DNA of 64,000 nucleotides from Pseudomonas syringae CC1557 (GCF_000452705.1 NZ_CP007014.1:4589501-4653500); one strand, 5' to 3'. Shown: positions 1-9,249, counted from the first letter of the stretch. Numbers and translations: made by a program. The notes: generated from the sequence alone by a model not told the origin.

Positions 1-145
1 CCCCCACTGACAGCGAGGAATCGAAACTGCCTTCGATTTCACCGACATTGAACGTCACGCCGAACGCCGGGCCGGCCAGTGACGAAGCAAGACTCACGGC
101 CAGCGGCAGCTTTGCCCGCCGCCAGAACAGGGTTGTGGTAGTCAT
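1..145 (-). CDS. DUF1302-like exported protein, N-terminal part only
   Basis: The reading frame starts with ATG at 145 and runs off the left edge, so only about 48 residues are visible. It begins MTTTTLFWRR, then has a hydrophobic stretch and an Ala-rich cleavage-like site, which is a typical Sec signal peptide, followed by VTFNVGEIEGSFDSSLS. In my memory that opening after the signal peptide is typical of the large DUF1302 outer-membrane proteins of Pseudomonas, which often lie near DUF1329 and acyl-CoA ligase genes. The neighbouring acyl-CoA ligase on the same strand fits this. The function of the family is not established; a role in uptake of hydrophobic compounds or esters is only inferred. 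Confidence 0.6.
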   Translation of the reverse strand, partial: MTTTTLFWRRAKLPLAVSLASSLAGPAFGVTFNVGEIEGSFDSSLSVG

Positions 146-454
146 CGATGCTACTCCGTGTGTTTTATTGTTATGGCAGTGGGAAAATCCGGAAAACGAT
201 TCAGTCATCGAATCAACTCACACGCCAGGTCCGCGGTCACTCATTCCCTGTGGCGACTATAGCCAGCAGACTCCGCCCCTTGATCCCTCTAAAGGGTGAT
301 TTGCAGAACCAACGCCTCTGGCCCGCTCTTTTTCGAGCCGCTGCGCAAAAGTCAGGCGGGGAGAATGGCTGAAATAGAAAATTTGGCAAGTCGCAGAGCA
401 GGACCGGCGACGCAGACGCTTGCCGTACCCGACAGGCACGGCAAGCGTCAATCA
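146..454. other. Intergenic stretch, no gene seen
   Basis: This stretch lies between the 3' end of the acyl-CoA ligase and the start of the DUF1302-like gene, both on the minus strand. Frames here are short and show no family features. It should hold the promoter of the DUF1302-like gene, but I see no convincing -35/-10 pair. The only clear structure is the inverted repeat at 415-449. Confidence 0.5.
415..449 (-). terminator. 12-bp perfect inverted repeat after acyl-CoA ligase
   Basis: GACGCTTGCCGT at 415-426 is the exact reverse complement of ACGGCAAGCGTC at 438-449, with an 11-base loop. It sits 6 bases past the ligase stop codon, where a terminator is expected. No T-run follows the stem on the minus strand, so it may be a transcript-stabilising hairpin or a Rho-assisted end rather than a classic intrinsic terminator. 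Confidence 0.45.
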
Positions 455-2137
455 TCAGAGCGTGGAGAGAAACGCGCTGTTGCTGTTTTGCCACTCGACG
501 ATATCCAGACGCATACGCTTTTTATCGAGCTTGCCGACACTGGTCTTGGGAATTTCAGTAACAAGCGCGATCTGGCGGGGAATGGCCCATTTGTTGATGT
601 GACCATTAACGACAAAAGGCATGAGGTGTTCCTTCAATTCAGTCGCGTCGAACGGATGGCCTTCGCGAATCACCAGCAAGGCAAACGGCCGCTCGCCCCA
701 TTGCGGATCAGCGATACCGACCACAGCCACTTCGCGGACAGCAGGGTGGCGGCTGCACAGGTCTTCAAGCTCCAGTGACGAAATCCACTCACCACCGGTT
801 TTGATGACATCCTTGATGCGGTCACGAATGTCGATGAACCCCATGTCGTCCAGAGTGGCCACATCGCCCGTATGCAGCCAGCCACCGGCCCACAATTCGG
901 CGCCTTTCTCAGGCTCGCGAACATAGCTTTCGGTCAGCCAGGGCGCACGCAGCACCAGCTCGCCCTGGGTTTCGCCATCGGCTGGCAGAAAGTTGCCCTC
1001 CTGATCGATGATCGCCGCCTCGACCAGCATGCCGGGAACACCGGCCTTGATCCGGTAAGTGATGCGCTCGTCTTCGCTGCCGGCTTTCAGCTCTTCGTTG
1101 ATGTGCGCCACGGAAATCAGCGGCCCGGTTTCCGACATGCCATAGGCGGCGGTGAGCTGGATACCCCTGGCCTTGGCCGCCTGATAGAGGGTGCGAGTCA
1201 GGGCGCTGCCGCCAATGATGATTTTCCAGCCGCCGAAATCCGCATCCTGCGCCCCTTTGGCGTTAAGCAGCATTTGCAGGATGGTCGGCACGCAATGCGA
1301 GAAGGTCACCTTCTCCCGGCGCCACAACTCCACCAGCATCTCGGGCTCGTAACGGCCGGGATAAACCTGTTTGAGCCCGAGCATGGTGGCGGCATACGGA
1401 ATGCCCCAGGCATGCACATGAAACATTGGCGTGATGGGCATGTAGACGTCATCGGTGCCCAGCAGCCGGGTACTGTCAATGCACCCCATGATGGTCGCCA
1501 CGCCCAGGGTGTGCAGCACCAGTTGACGATGGGTGAAATAGACCCCTTTGGGGTTGCCGGTGGTGCCCGTGGTGTAGAACGTGGTCGCGACCGAATTTTC
1601 GTCGAAGTCCTCGAACGCGTATTCGGGGCTGGCGGCCGCCAGCAATTCTTCGTATTCGCCGATCAGATTGGGCAGCTCGGCAGTCTTTTCCGCCTGATCG
1701 GTCAGTAACAGGGTTTTCTCGACCGTAGTCAGGTGCCCGGACATGGCCTGATACAGGCCGACGAACTCGCTATTCACCAGTACAAAGCGGTCATCGGCAT
1801 GGTTGATGGTGTAGGCGATCTGTTCTGGAGACAGCCGGACGTTGACGGTGTGGATCACCGCGCCCAGCATCGGAATCGCAAACATGCATTCCAGATAGCG
1901 GTGGCTGTCCCAGTCCATGACGGCCACCGTATCCCCGGCCTTCACGCCTGCGGCGGTTAGCGCGTTGGCCAGGCGAGCGATACGTTCGTTGAGGGTCTGG
2001 TAGGTGTAGCGGACGGAATCACGGTAGACAATTTCACGCGTCTTTTCATAACGCCTGCCGGATAACAACAGGCGTTTTATTAACAGAGGGTACTGATAAG
2101 CGCCATCGGCAGGCGGAAGAACGCGAGTCTGTAACAT
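455..2137 (-). CDS. AMP-forming fatty-acyl-CoA ligase (AlkK-like)
   Basis: This 560-residue protein belongs to the acyl-adenylate-forming superfamily, which activates a carboxylic acid with ATP and joins it to CoA. The P-loop-like motif YTTGTTGNPKGV lies near residue 190, the adenylate motif AYGMSETGP near 335, the HTGD motif near 420 and the hinge/catalytic lysine region KDVIKTGGEWIS near 440. The last part, with KTSVGKLDKK, carries the conserved C-terminal lysine. The length and the motif spelling resemble the medium/long-chain AlkK group. The start ATG at 2137 has AGGGA six bases upstream. The substrate cannot be read from sequence. Confidence 0.88.
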   Translation of the reverse strand: MLQTRVLPPADGAYQYPLLIKRLLLSGRRYEKTREIVYRDSVRYTYQTLNERIARLANALTAAGVKAGDTVAVMDWDSHRYLECMFAIPMLGAVIHTVNVRLSPEQIAYTINHADDRFVLVNSEFVGLYQAMSGHLTTVEKTLLLTDQAEKTAELPNLIGEYEELLAAASPEYAFEDFDENSVATTFYTTGTTGNPKGVYFTHRQLVLHTLGVATIMGCIDSTRLLGTDDVYMPITPMFHVHAWGIPYAATMLGLKQVYPGRYEPEMLVELWRREKVTFSHCVPTILQMLLNAKGAQDADFGGWKIIIGGSALTRTLYQAAKARGIQLTAAYGMSETGPLISVAHINEELKAGSEDERITYRIKAGVPGMLVEAAIIDQEGNFLPADGETQGELVLRAPWLTESYVREPEKGAELWAGGWLHTGDVATLDDMGFIDIRDRIKDVIKTGGEWISSLELEDLCSRHPAVREVAVVGIADPQWGERPFALLVIREGHPFDATELKEHLMPFVVNGHINKWAIPRQIALVTEIPKTSVGKLDKKRMRLDIVEWQNSNSAFLSTL

Positions 2138-2294
2138 ATGAGTCCCTTTTCAAAGTCCACAGGCGAGGCCTGAAATATGGACGCTAGAGCCTTCTTCTGC
2201 CAGTAAAATCCCGTGAAATCAGCGTTGGGAATGCGGTGTCGACCGGCGCTCGCGGGGTAACTGGTCAGGTAGAAGCACTGCTAACCCGGGAATT

Positions 2295-2927
2295 TCAGCG
2301 CACCTCGGTCAGTGCGAGCTTGATGCCCAACGCGACCAGAACACCGCCCATGGCCCGGTCGAACCAGTGGCCCATGCGCGCAAAACCGGCGCGTACCCGT
2401 GCCTGACTGAACAATCGCGCCACCAGACAGAACCAGGCCGCCGTGGCCACCGCCAGGTACACGCCATACCCGGCCTGCACCGGCAGCGGGGTATGCGGGT
2501 TGATCACCACCGTGAACAGCGACAGGAAAAACAGCGTCGCCTTGGGGTTCAGGCCGTTGGTAACGAAACCACTGATGTAGGCGCCCCGAGCAGTGCGTTC
2601 GCCGGGCGCCTTGCTGATCGCCGCCTCGTCGCCCGCCGCAGCCGGTTTGGCGCGCAAGGCTTTGATACCGATGTACAGCAAATACGCAGCCGCCGCCCAT
2701 TTCAGCGCGTTGAACAACACAATCGACTGAGAAACAATGATCCCGATCCCCAGCAGTGAATAGCCCACATGCAGGAAAATGGCCGAGCCGACACCCAGCG
2801 CTGACCAAGTGCCCGCCTTGCGGCCATGGGTCACGCTTTCCCGTACCACGACCGCGAAGTCCGGACCGGGACTGGCAACGGCCAGCAGGTGAATCAGAGC
2901 AACGGTGAGAAATTCTGCCAAGTACAT
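2295..2927 (-). CDS. LysE/RhtB-family amino-acid exporter
   Basis: A 210-residue inner-membrane protein with about six hydrophobic segments. The N-terminal signature SPGPDFAVVVRES (residues about 20-32) is the hallmark of the LysE/RhtB family, which exports amino acids such as homoserine, threonine or lysine. I place the start at ATG 2927 because GAGG lies just upstream; the open frame extends to 3065, but that extension runs into the palindromic repeat and is hydrophilic. The gene is monocistronic as far as visible. The substrate is unknown. Confidence 0.85.
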   Translation of the reverse strand: MYLAEFLTVALIHLLAVASPGPDFAVVVRESVTHGRKAGTWSALGVGSAIFLHVGYSLLGIGIIVSQSIVLFNALKWAAAAYLLYIGIKALRAKPAAAGDEAAISKAPGERTARGAYISGFVTNGLNPKATLFFLSLFTVVINPHTPLPVQAGYGVYLAVATAAWFCLVARLFSQARVRAGFARMGHWFDRAMGGVLVALGIKLALTEVR

Positions 2928-2999
2928 GTGAGACCTCATGGAGGGTTGACGTTGGACCTGGCAGGTTACGCCGTCTGATGCCTTCGCAAAAGGTGCCGG

Positions 3000-3175
3000 C
3001 ATCTTTGCGACGCAGAGCGTCGTGAACTGCATTCTCACGCGGAGCGTGCGGAACGATAATCTCAACTATCGTGCGACGCTCCGCGTCGGCATGCCGTTCT
3101 GGACGCTCCGCGTCCTCTTTGCGACGCAGAGCGTCTAGAGCTACGTTCTCACAGGAACGAGAGTCGTCCTGACGA
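3000..3175. repeat. Dispersed palindromic repeat cluster, copy A
   Basis: Intergenic run of alternating elements: GACGCAGAGCGTC (3009-3021), CACGCGGAGCGTG (3037-3049), GACGCTCCGCGTC and another GACGCAGAGCGTC at 3123-3135, with spacers like GGAACGATAAT and CTATCGTGC. Most elements are near-palindromes centred on GAGCG/CGCTC. The same family occurs at 7748-7850, 14247-14458, 18085-18262 and 21714-21750. It looks like a REP-type noncoding repeat of the P. syringae group. Confidence 0.75.
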
Positions 3176-3202
3176 ACGTCTCTCGTGTCGCTGCTACGCG
3201 TT

Positions 3203-3715
3203 TCAGCAGGCGGCTTTCTGCTGTGCATCCAGACGACGCAGGCTACGGACCTTGTTCAAGGTGTCCGCGCAGGTCTTCGCCGCTTCTTCGCCTTTGTGCA
3301 CGAAGTGATTGAAAAAGAACTTCTGATGCTCTTCGCCCGAATGAAAATGGTGCGGTGTCAGGACCACGGAGAAGACCGGTACTTCGGTTTCCAGCTGGAC
3401 CTGCATCAACGCGCTGACCACGGACTGCGCGACGAATTCGTGGCGGTAGATACCACCGTCCACCACCAGTGCGGCACCGACGATGCCCGCATAGCGACCG
3501 CTATTGGCGAGGAGTTTTGCGTGCAGCGGAATTTCAAAAGCACCACCGACTTCAAAGATGTCGATGTCACTTTCGGCGTAGCCCTGATTGGCCATTTCGG
3601 CGATGAAACTTTTACGGCTCTGGTCGACGATATCTTTGTGCCAGCAGGCCTGGATGAAAGCGACGCGTTCGTTCGAATGGTTTTTGCTTTTGCTGTCAAT
3701 TGCGGTTGGTTGCAC
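3203..3715 (-). CDS. ribH: 6,7-dimethyl-8-ribityllumazine synthase, type II (RibH2-like)
   Basis: A 170-residue lumazine synthase, which joins 5-amino-6-ribitylamino-uracil with 3,4-dihydroxy-2-butanone 4-phosphate in riboflavin synthesis. It contains VAFIQACWHKDIVD, GAFEIPLHAK, VVDGGIYRHEFVA and VLTPHHFHS, the spelling of the Brucella-type RibH2 group rather than the canonical RibH of the nusB operon, so it is probably a second paralogue. I choose the GTG at 3715 because AGGAG lies nine bases upstream. The FMN riboswitch lies about 130 bases upstream on the same strand, so expression should fall when FMN is plentiful. Confidence 0.88.
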   Translation of the reverse strand: MQPTAIDSKSKNHSNERVAFIQACWHKDIVDQSRKSFIAEMANQGYAESDIDIFEVGGAFEIPLHAKLLANSGRYAGIVGAALVVDGGIYRHEFVAQSVVSALMQVQLETEVPVFSVVLTPHHFHSGEEHQKFFFNHFVHKGEEAAKTCADTLNKVRSLRRLDAQQKAAC

Positions 3716-3726
3716 GTGTTCTGACT

Positions 3727-3747
3727 CCTGTTTATGAAAAAAACAGG
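3727..3747 (-). promoter_or_regulatory. Hairpin covering the ribH2 Shine-Dalgarno
   Basis: On the minus strand CCTGTTT and AAACAGG form a 7-bp stem with a seven-base loop, and the second arm overlaps the AGGAG ribosome site of ribH2. This is a plausible expression platform for the FMN riboswitch upstream, acting on translation. A second small palindrome (TGAACGATGTCGTTCA, 3791-3806) lies between it and the aptamer. Confidence 0.5.
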
Positions 3748-3845
3748 GCATTTGGATCGAAAGGGATTCAAGTCGCGTAGGAAAGCCTCCTGAACGATGT
3801 CGTTCATGATGAGGTTTTGCAGACGTTCTTGCAGACACCAATCCC

Positions 3846-4005
3846 GCTCTCTCTTCATCCGGACTATGACCGTCGGCCCCGGAATCACACCGGGTCTGCT
3901 GACCTTGCAGATCGCCCGCCAAAGCTGCGACCTGCAAGCGCTCGCGGGCTAGACACATTGCGCGCCATTACCGCCGGTGGGGAGTTGCACCCCGCCCTGA
4001 GAACG
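3846..4005 (-). ncRNA. FMN riboswitch (RFN element)
   Basis: Read on the minus strand, the segment opens with TTCTCAGGGCGGGGTGCAAC and CCCCACCGGCGGTAA, has the AGCCCGCGAGCG arm, then GGTCAGCAGACCCGGTGTGA, CCGGGGCCGACGGTCATAG and ends TCCGGATGAAGAGAGAGC. All conserved RFN segments are present in order. It precedes the ribH2 gene on the same strand, as expected for FMN feedback control. Confidence 0.95.
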
Positions 4006-4220
4006 TTGCCGTCACTTTACGTGGCCGGCGGGGGATTTTTATCACAGATCAATCAATCATGCATGGACACTTTCGTACGGTACACCTACCTTTTTCATCT
4101 AAGGAAACAGCGTATCGGCAGTCGTAGCGCTTGATTATCATGTATGCCGGCTCAAGTAATGCCTTGTTGCAAGCCAAAGGTTGCATGCATTATCGATTTT
4201 CAATTTCAGGGAGCTTTTTC

Positions 4221-5225
4221 GTGACCGTCATCGATCTGCGCAGCGACACAGTGACTCTGCCCACGGCGGGCATGCTCGACGCCATGGCCCATGCGCCTGT
4301 AGGCGATGATGTTTATGGTGAGGACCCGACGGTCAATCTGCTCGAAGCAACTCTCGCCGAGCGTCTCGGGTTTGACGCCGCACTGTTCGTGCCTTCCGGC
4401 ACCATGAGCAATCTGCTGGCGCTGATGGCGCACTGTGAGCGCGGCGACGAATACATCGTCGGCCAGCAGGCGCATACCTACAAGTACGAAGGTGGCGGCG
4501 CGGCGGTGCTGGGTTCGATCCAGCCGCAGCCGCTTGAAGTGCAGGCTGATGGTTCGCTTGACCTTCAGCAAGTGTGCGACTTCATTAAACCCGACGACAT
4601 TCACTTTGCCCGCACACGGCTGTTGGCACTGGAAAACACCATGCAGGGCAAAGTGCTGCCTCAGGCTTACCTCGCCGCTGCGCGCAAACTCACGCTGGAT
4701 AAGGGCATCGCGCTGCATCTGGACGGTGCCAGGCTGTATAACGCAGTGGTGAAGCTGGGCGTCGATGCGCGCGAGATCACCAGGCACTTCGATTCAGTGT
4801 CCGTGTGCCTGTCCAAGGGCCTGGGTGCGCCGGTCGGTTCGGTGCTGTGCGGATCGCAGGCGCTGATCGCCAAGGCGCGTCGCCTGCGTAAAATGGTTGG
4901 CGGCGGCATGCGTCAGGCCGGCAGCCTCGCAGCCGCCGGGCTCTACGCACTGGATCATCAGGTCGAGCGACTGGCGGACGATCATGCCAACGCAGCGTTT
5001 CTGGCCAAGGGCCTGAGCGAACTGGGTTACAGCGTCGAGCCGGTGCAGACCAACATGGTCTATGTGCAGGTCGGGGAGCGCGCCGCCGCGCTCAAGGCCT
5101 TTTGCGCCGAGCGTGGCATCCTGCTCACTGCTGCGCCGAGGCTGCGCATGGTCACCCACCTGAATGTCTCGCGTGCTCAGACAGAGCAGGTGGTCGAAGC
5201 ATTCGCAGCGTTTGAACACTCATGA
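4221..5225 (+). CDS. ltaE: Low-specificity L-threonine aldolase
   Basis: A 334-residue PLP enzyme of fold type I that splits L-threonine or allo-threonine to glycine and acetaldehyde. It opens [13 protein letters not shown] and continues [12 protein letters not shown], typical for LtaE; the PLP lysine is in [16 protein letters not shown] near residue 200, and [10 protein letters not shown] gives the PLP-ring aspartate. I take the GTG at 4221 as start because GGAG lies seven bases upstream. It lies just before alaS. I recall a threonine-aldolase-like gene upstream of alaS in other pseudomonads, so the pair may have moved together. Confidence 0.9.
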   Translation: MTVIDLRSDTVTLPTAGMLDAMAHAPVGDDVYGEDPTVNLLEATLAERLGFDAALFVPSGTMSNLLALMAHCERGDEYIVGQQAHTYKYEGGGAAVLGSIQPQPLEVQADGSLDLQQVCDFIKPDDIHFARTRLLALENTMQGKVLPQAYLAAARKLTLDKGIALHLDGARLYNAVVKLGVDAREITRHFDSVSVCLSKGLGAPVGSVLCGSQALIAKARRLRKMVGGGMRQAGSLAAAGLYALDHQVERLADDHANAAFLAKGLSELGYSVEPVQTNMVYVQVGERAAALKAFCAERGILLTAAPRLRMVTHLNVSRAQTEQVVEAFAAFEHS

Positions 5226-5267
5226 CATGCCGATAATCCAGTTACTTGTTTCTATCGCACAAACACA

Positions 5268-5296
5268 CTGTACCGAGGGCGCAACGCCTATATAAT
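5268..5296 (+). promoter_or_regulatory. Candidate promoter of alaS
   Basis: A consensus TATAAT -10 box at 5291-5296 (followed by GCGG) lies 74 bases before the alaS start codon. The matching -35 position, 5268-5273 (CTGTAC), is weak. The run of G/C after the -10 resembles a stringently controlled discriminator, as often seen for translation genes; this is inference. Confidence 0.45.
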
Positions 5297-5369
5297 GCGG
5301 CCCTTTGCCGTCGCTACGTCATTTGACGTTTTGCACTTGCCTCTGGCCGCAGTCTCCGTGGAAGAACCT

Positions 5370-7775
5370 ATGAAAAGCGCAGAAATCCGTGAAGCCTTCC
5401 TTGGCTTCTTCGAAGAGCAAGGCCACACCCGTGTCGCTTCAAGCTCCTTGATTCCGGGCAACGACCCAACCCTGCTGTTCACCAACGCAGGCATGAACCA
5501 GTTCAAGGATTGCTTCCTGGGCCAGGAAAAACGCGCCTACACCCGCGCTGTCACCAGTCAGAAATGCGTGCGCGCCGGTGGCAAGCACAACGACCTGGAA
5601 AACGTCGGCTATACCGCTCGTCACCACACTTTTTTCGAAATGCTGGGCAACTTCAGCTTCGGTGACTATTTCAAGCGTGATGCCATTACCTACGCCTGGA
5701 CCTTTCTGACCTCCGAAAAGTGGCTGAACCTGCCCAAGGAAAAGCTTTGGGTCACGGTCTACGCGACTGACGACGAAGCCTACGACATCTGGACCAAAGA
5801 GGTCGGCGTGCCTGCCGAGCGCATGGTTCGCATCGGCGACAACAAAGGCGCGCCTTACGCTTCCGACAACTTCTGGACCATGGGTGATACCGGCCCGTGC
5901 GGTCCTTGCAGCGAGATATTCTTCGATCACGGCCCGGAAATCTGGGGCGGCCCGCCGGGTTCGCCGGAAGAGGATGGCGACCGTTACATCGAAATCTGGA
6001 ACAACGTGTTCATGCAGTTCAACCGCACCGCAGACGGCGTGCTGCACCCGCTGCCAGCGCCGTCGGTGGACACCGGTATGGGCCTGGAGCGTGTCAGTGC
6101 CGTCCTGCAGCACGTGCATTCCAACTACGAAATCGACCTCTTCCAGAGCCTGCTGGCTGCGTCAGCCAAGGCCATCGGTTGCAGCAACGACAATCAGGCC
6201 TCGCTGAAGGTTGTGGCTGACCACATCCGCTCGTGCGGCTTCCTGATCGCTGATGGCGTGCTGCCTTCCAACGAAGGCCGCGGCTACGTGCTGCGCCGTA
6301 TCATTCGGCGCGCCTGCCGTCATGGCAACAAACTGGGTGCCAAGGGCAGCTTCTTCTATCAGATCGTAGCGGCACTGGTCGCCGAAATGGGCTCGGCATT
6401 CCCTGAGCTGGTGCAACAACAGTCGCACATTGAGCGCGTCCTCAAAGGCGAAGAAGAGCAGTTCGCCAAGACCCTGGAACAGGGTTTGAAGATCCTTGAG
6501 CAGGATCTGGCCGAGCTGAAAGGCACCGTGGTGCCCGGCGAAGTCGTGTTCAAGCTGTATGACACTTACGGTTTCCCGATGGACCTGACCGGTGACATCG
6601 CCCGTGAACGTAATCTGACACTGGACGAAGAAGGCTTCGAGCGCGAAATGGACGCTCAGCGCGTGCGCGCTCGTTCGGCCAGCTCGTTCGGTATGGACTA
6701 CAACAGCCTGGTAAAGGTCGATGTGGCCACTCAGTTCACCGGCTATTCGGCGACCACCGGCAGTGCCACAGTCGTTGCTCTGTACAAGGAAGGTCAGTCC
6801 GTCACGCACCTGAACGAAGGTGAGGAGGGCGTTGTGATCCTCGACATCACGCCGTTCTATGCCGAATCGGGTGGCCAGATCGGCGACAGCGGCTTCCTGC
6901 TGGCTGGCGAAGCGCGCTTTGACGTCAGCGACACCACCAAGACCGGCGGCGCATTCCTGCACCACGGCGTTGTGGCGTCCGGCAGCCTGAGCGTTGGTGC
7001 GCAGGTTGAAACACAGGTGGCTGATGAAGTCCGCGATGCAACCAAATTGAACCATTCGGCCACTCACTTGCTGCACGCCGCATTGCGTCAGGTACTGGGT
7101 GAGCACGTTCAGCAGAAAGGCTCGCTGGTCGACAGTCAGCGTCTGCGTTTCGACTTCAGCCACTTCGAGGCCATCAAGCCTGAGCAATTGCGTGCGCTGG
7201 AAGATATCGTCAACGCCGAGATTCGCAAGAACACGCCAGTGGTTACCGAAGAAACCGACATCGAAACCGCCAGAAAGAAAGGCGCCATGGCGCTGTTTGG
7301 CGAGAAGTACGGCGACAGCGTTCGTGTGCTGAGCATGGGCGGCGAGTTTTCCGTCGAGCTGTGTGGTGGCATTCACGCCAACCGCACCGGTGACATCGCG
7401 CTGTTCAAGATCGTCAGTGAAGGTGGCGTTGCTGCCGGCGTGCGCCGTATCGAAGCGGTGACCGGTGCTGCGGCACTCGCCTGGCTGAATTCGGCGGAAG
7501 ATCAACTCAAGGAAGCCGCGACGCTGGTCAAAGGCAATCGCGACAACCTGCTGGACAAGCTGACAGCTGTGCTTGAGCGCAACCGTCTGCTGGAAAAGCA
7601 ACTGGAACAACTGCAAGCCAAGGCAGCCAGTGCCGCCGGTGACGATCTGTCGTCGGCTGCGCAGGATGTCAAAGGGGTCAAGGTTCTGGCCACGCGCCTG
7701 GATGGTCAGGACGGCAAGGCGCTTCTGGCGCTTGTCGACTCCCACGCCGGAGCGTGCGGAACGAGAATCTTGTAA
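5370..7775 (+). CDS. alaS: Alanyl-tRNA synthetase with truncated C-terminus
   Basis: Charges tRNA-Ala. The 801 residues include the class-II catalytic core ([22 protein letters not shown]), the tRNA-recognition part and the editing domain with HxxxH at residues 562-566 and the zinc cysteine in CGGIH near 665. Family members are about 875 residues long. Here similarity stops at LLALVD near residue 790, and the last 11 residues ([11 protein letters not shown]) are encoded by the palindromic repeat. Most of the C-Ala (DHHA1) domain is therefore missing. The lysC and rsmA/csrA genes that normally follow alaS in Pseudomonas are also absent. The start ATG at 5370 matches family N-termini. It could be a shortened functional enzyme or a partial second copy. 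Confidence 0.85.
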   Translation: MKSAEIREAFLGFFEEQGHTRVASSSLIPGNDPTLLFTNAGMNQFKDCFLGQEKRAYTRAVTSQKCVRAGGKHNDLENVGYTARHHTFFEMLGNFSFGDYFKRDAITYAWTFLTSEKWLNLPKEKLWVTVYATDDEAYDIWTKEVGVPAERMVRIGDNKGAPYASDNFWTMGDTGPCGPCSEIFFDHGPEIWGGPPGSPEEDGDRYIEIWNNVFMQFNRTADGVLHPLPAPSVDTGMGLERVSAVLQHVHSNYEIDLFQSLLAASAKAIGCSNDNQASLKVVADHIRSCGFLIADGVLPSNEGRGYVLRRIIRRACRHGNKLGAKGSFFYQIVAALVAEMGSAFPELVQQQSHIERVLKGEEEQFAKTLEQGLKILEQDLAELKGTVVPGEVVFKLYDTYGFPMDLTGDIARERNLTLDEEGFEREMDAQRVRARSASSFGMDYNSLVKVDVATQFTGYSATTGSATVVALYKEGQSVTHLNEGEEGVVILDITPFYAESGGQIGDSGFLLAGEARFDVSDTTKTGGAFLHHGVVASGSLSVGAQVETQVADEVRDATKLNHSATHLLHAALRQVLGEHVQQKGSLVDSQRLRFDFSHFEAIKPEQLRALEDIVNAEIRKNTPVVTEETDIETARKKGAMALFGEKYGDSVRVLSMGGEFSVELCGGIHANRTGDIALFKIVSEGGVAAGVRRIEAVTGAAALAWLNSAEDQLKEAATLVKGNRDNLLDKLTAVLERNRLLEKQLEQLQAKAASAAGDDLSSAAQDVKGVKVLATRLDGQDGKALLALVDSHAGACGTRIL

Positions 7776-7850
7776 CGCTTGTGCCAATGCTCTGCGTTGG
7801 CCTGCCGTTCTCGATGCTTTGCGCCTGACGCTGTGGCACGCCGAAACATC
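7748..7850. repeat. Dispersed palindromic repeat, copy B, fused to alaS
   Basis: CACGCCGGAGCGTGCGGAAC followed by a GAGAATC spacer, GTGCCAATGCTCTGCGTTGG, CTGCCGTTCTCGATGC and TTTGCGCCTGACGC repeats the order of elements at 3037-3130 with scattered differences. It begins inside the alaS reading frame, encodes its final residues and supplies its TAA stop. Its elements are more degenerate than in copies A and C. Confidence 0.7.
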
Positions 7851-7948
7851 CTGCACAAAAATACCCCGCCGCTGTCACCCAAGCGTAACGAAGCGCCTGC
7901 ATTGTGTGGCTCCTCAAGAAACGGACTTCACTCTTTTTGGAGCTTGTC

Positions 7949-8155
7949 ATGCTGCACGCAAAAAATCAGGATCGCCTTTATCTCATGGCCCAGAGCGATG
8001 AGCAGCAGGAGTTGATCGATGGCCTGGCCTTCAACGTTCAGGACCGCCACTGGCTGGTCTATTGCGCACTGGGCGGACATGTTCATCACGACCTGCCGGA
8101 CCTGGATCAGGACACCGGCTTCAGTTTTCTGGAGTTCTATCAGCAGGCAGCCTGA
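7949..8155 (+). CDS. Conserved small hypothetical protein
   Basis: A 68-residue acidic, soluble protein with no signal peptide or membrane segment. The ATG at 7949 has GGAG seven bases upstream. Codon use is normal for the genome, with strong G/C at third positions. It holds several Trp/His residues (RHWLVYCALGGHVHHDLPDL) but no motif that I recognise. A strong terminator follows 40 bases after the stop, so it is probably an independent gene. Confidence 0.6.
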   Translation: MLHAKNQDRLYLMAQSDEQQELIDGLAFNVQDRHWLVYCALGGHVHHDLPDLDQDTGFSFLEFYQQAA

Positions 8156-8195
8156 GCCGGACCGCTATTGCCCGGCGGCCAACCACCAGAAAACA

Positions 8196-8231
8196 AAAAG
8201 CCCGGCCTCTTCAACAGGGGCCGGGCTTTTT
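8196..8231. terminator. Bidirectional intrinsic terminator
   Basis: AAAAAGCCCGGCCTC and its complement GGGGCCGGGCTTTTT form a stem of about 14 bp around a short loop, with an A-run on the left and a T-run on the right. It can end both the rightward small gene (stop at 8155) and the leftward lipoprotein gene (stop at 8246). Confidence 0.9.
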
Positions 8232-8245
8232 AATGACCGCTGGGT

Positions 8246-8827
8246 TTACTGCGACAGGGTCGAACCGATGGTCGCGTCCTGGAAGACGCGGGTCAGCGCG
8301 TCGCTCAACACGTCACTGACCAGCTTGGTGTTGGTTTCCTGGTTCGGCGCCATGCCGAAACGCTGGTCCAGCGATGCTGCGTAACGACCGCTGTAGGTAC
8401 GGCCGTTGTTGCGCACGTCAGCACGGAATGTCGAGCTGATGGTGGCTTCGGTCACGTACAGGCCTTCTTTCGGCGACTGGTACTTCAGGTCCGCCAGCGT
8501 GACCGTCAACTGTGGAGCGTTGCCGCTCTGAGTCGGAGTGAAGCCCAGCAGACGCACTGCCGCTTCAGCCTGAGCCTGCAATTTCGGAACGATGTCAGCA
8601 CCGTTGACGCTGATGGCGCTGGTTTCCGGGTACATGCCACCCCGCGTACCCAGCGTCGGACCAGGACGGCCGTCAACCACGCGCACAACCACAGGCTGAC
8701 CACGACCAACCGGAGCAAGCTGTGCGTTGATCTTGGGGGTAGGACTCAATTGTTGTGGACTGTGGGCGCAGCCCACCAGGGTCAAACTGCTTACAGCAAG
8801 CAAACCGAACAAAATGCGACGCAGCAT
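8246..8827 (-). CDS. YajG-family outer-membrane lipoprotein
   Basis: A 193-residue lipoprotein: MLRRILFGLLAVSSLTLVGC is a lipoprotein signal peptide with the lipobox LVGC at residues 17-20. The rest matches the YajG/DUF4136-like family in outline (RPGPTLGTRGGMYPETSAI; YVTEATISSTFRADV). I choose ATG 8827 because GGAG lies eight bases upstream; an ATG six bases earlier has too little room for the same site. Function is unknown. It shares the 8196-8231 terminator with the converging small gene. Confidence 0.75.
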   Translation of the reverse strand: MLRRILFGLLAVSSLTLVGCAHSPQQLSPTPKINAQLAPVGRGQPVVVRVVDGRPGPTLGTRGGMYPETSAISVNGADIVPKLQAQAEAAVRLLGFTPTQSGNAPQLTVTLADLKYQSPKEGLYVTEATISSTFRADVRNNGRTYSGRYAASLDQRFGMAPNQETNTKLVSDVLSDALTRVFQDATIGSTLSQ

Positions 8828-9015
8828 GCTCATTTCTCCATGGGCCAGACACTGAATGTGCAGCAGTATAGCGGCGGGCGTGACCCGCCCACCAGTAGCC
8901 AGTGGCCGCTGAACCGCCATCCGTTGAGGTTGCGCAATGTAATCAGGGCGTAACATCAGCGCGGCAGACTCGCTCCCATCGCACAGGCACTCATCCACGT
9001 CATAGGAGCTGCGCC

Positions 9016-9249
9016 ATGAATCTGTTCCAGTCCTTGTTCTCGGCACGCCGCCAATTCCGCCATTACGCACGCGTTGATCAGGCCGGCATCTGCCGTGCAT
9101 TCAAGCACTCTGCCCAGCGCCCATCCGGTGTCGAGTGGGTCGAAGTGACCGAACAACGACTGGCCTGGTTGAATCAGCCATTGCCCGCCAGCGCACGCGC
9201 GGCGCAGCCTCGCATGCGCTCGACTCGCGGCCAGTTGCTCACCGCCTGA
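9016..9249 (+). CDS. Small basic hypothetical protein
   Basis: A 77-residue protein rich in Arg, Ala and Gln, starting MNLFQSLFSARRQFRHYARV, with AGGAG seven bases before the ATG. There is no signal peptide and no motif I can name. A good ribosome site and normal codon bias support a real gene. It has no operon partner: the lipoprotein is divergent and mqo is 720 bases downstream. Confidence 0.55.
   Translation: MNLFQSLFSARRQFRHYARVDQAGICRAFKHSAQRPSGVEWVEVTEQRLAWLNQPLPASARAAQPRMRSTRGQLLTA

Noticed and set aside
6162..7856. A 564-codon open frame on the minus strand across alaS
   Set aside because: It is a shadow of the strongly G/C-biased third positions of alaS. It has no ribosome site, no family motif, and repetitive His/Gln composition typical of antisense frames.
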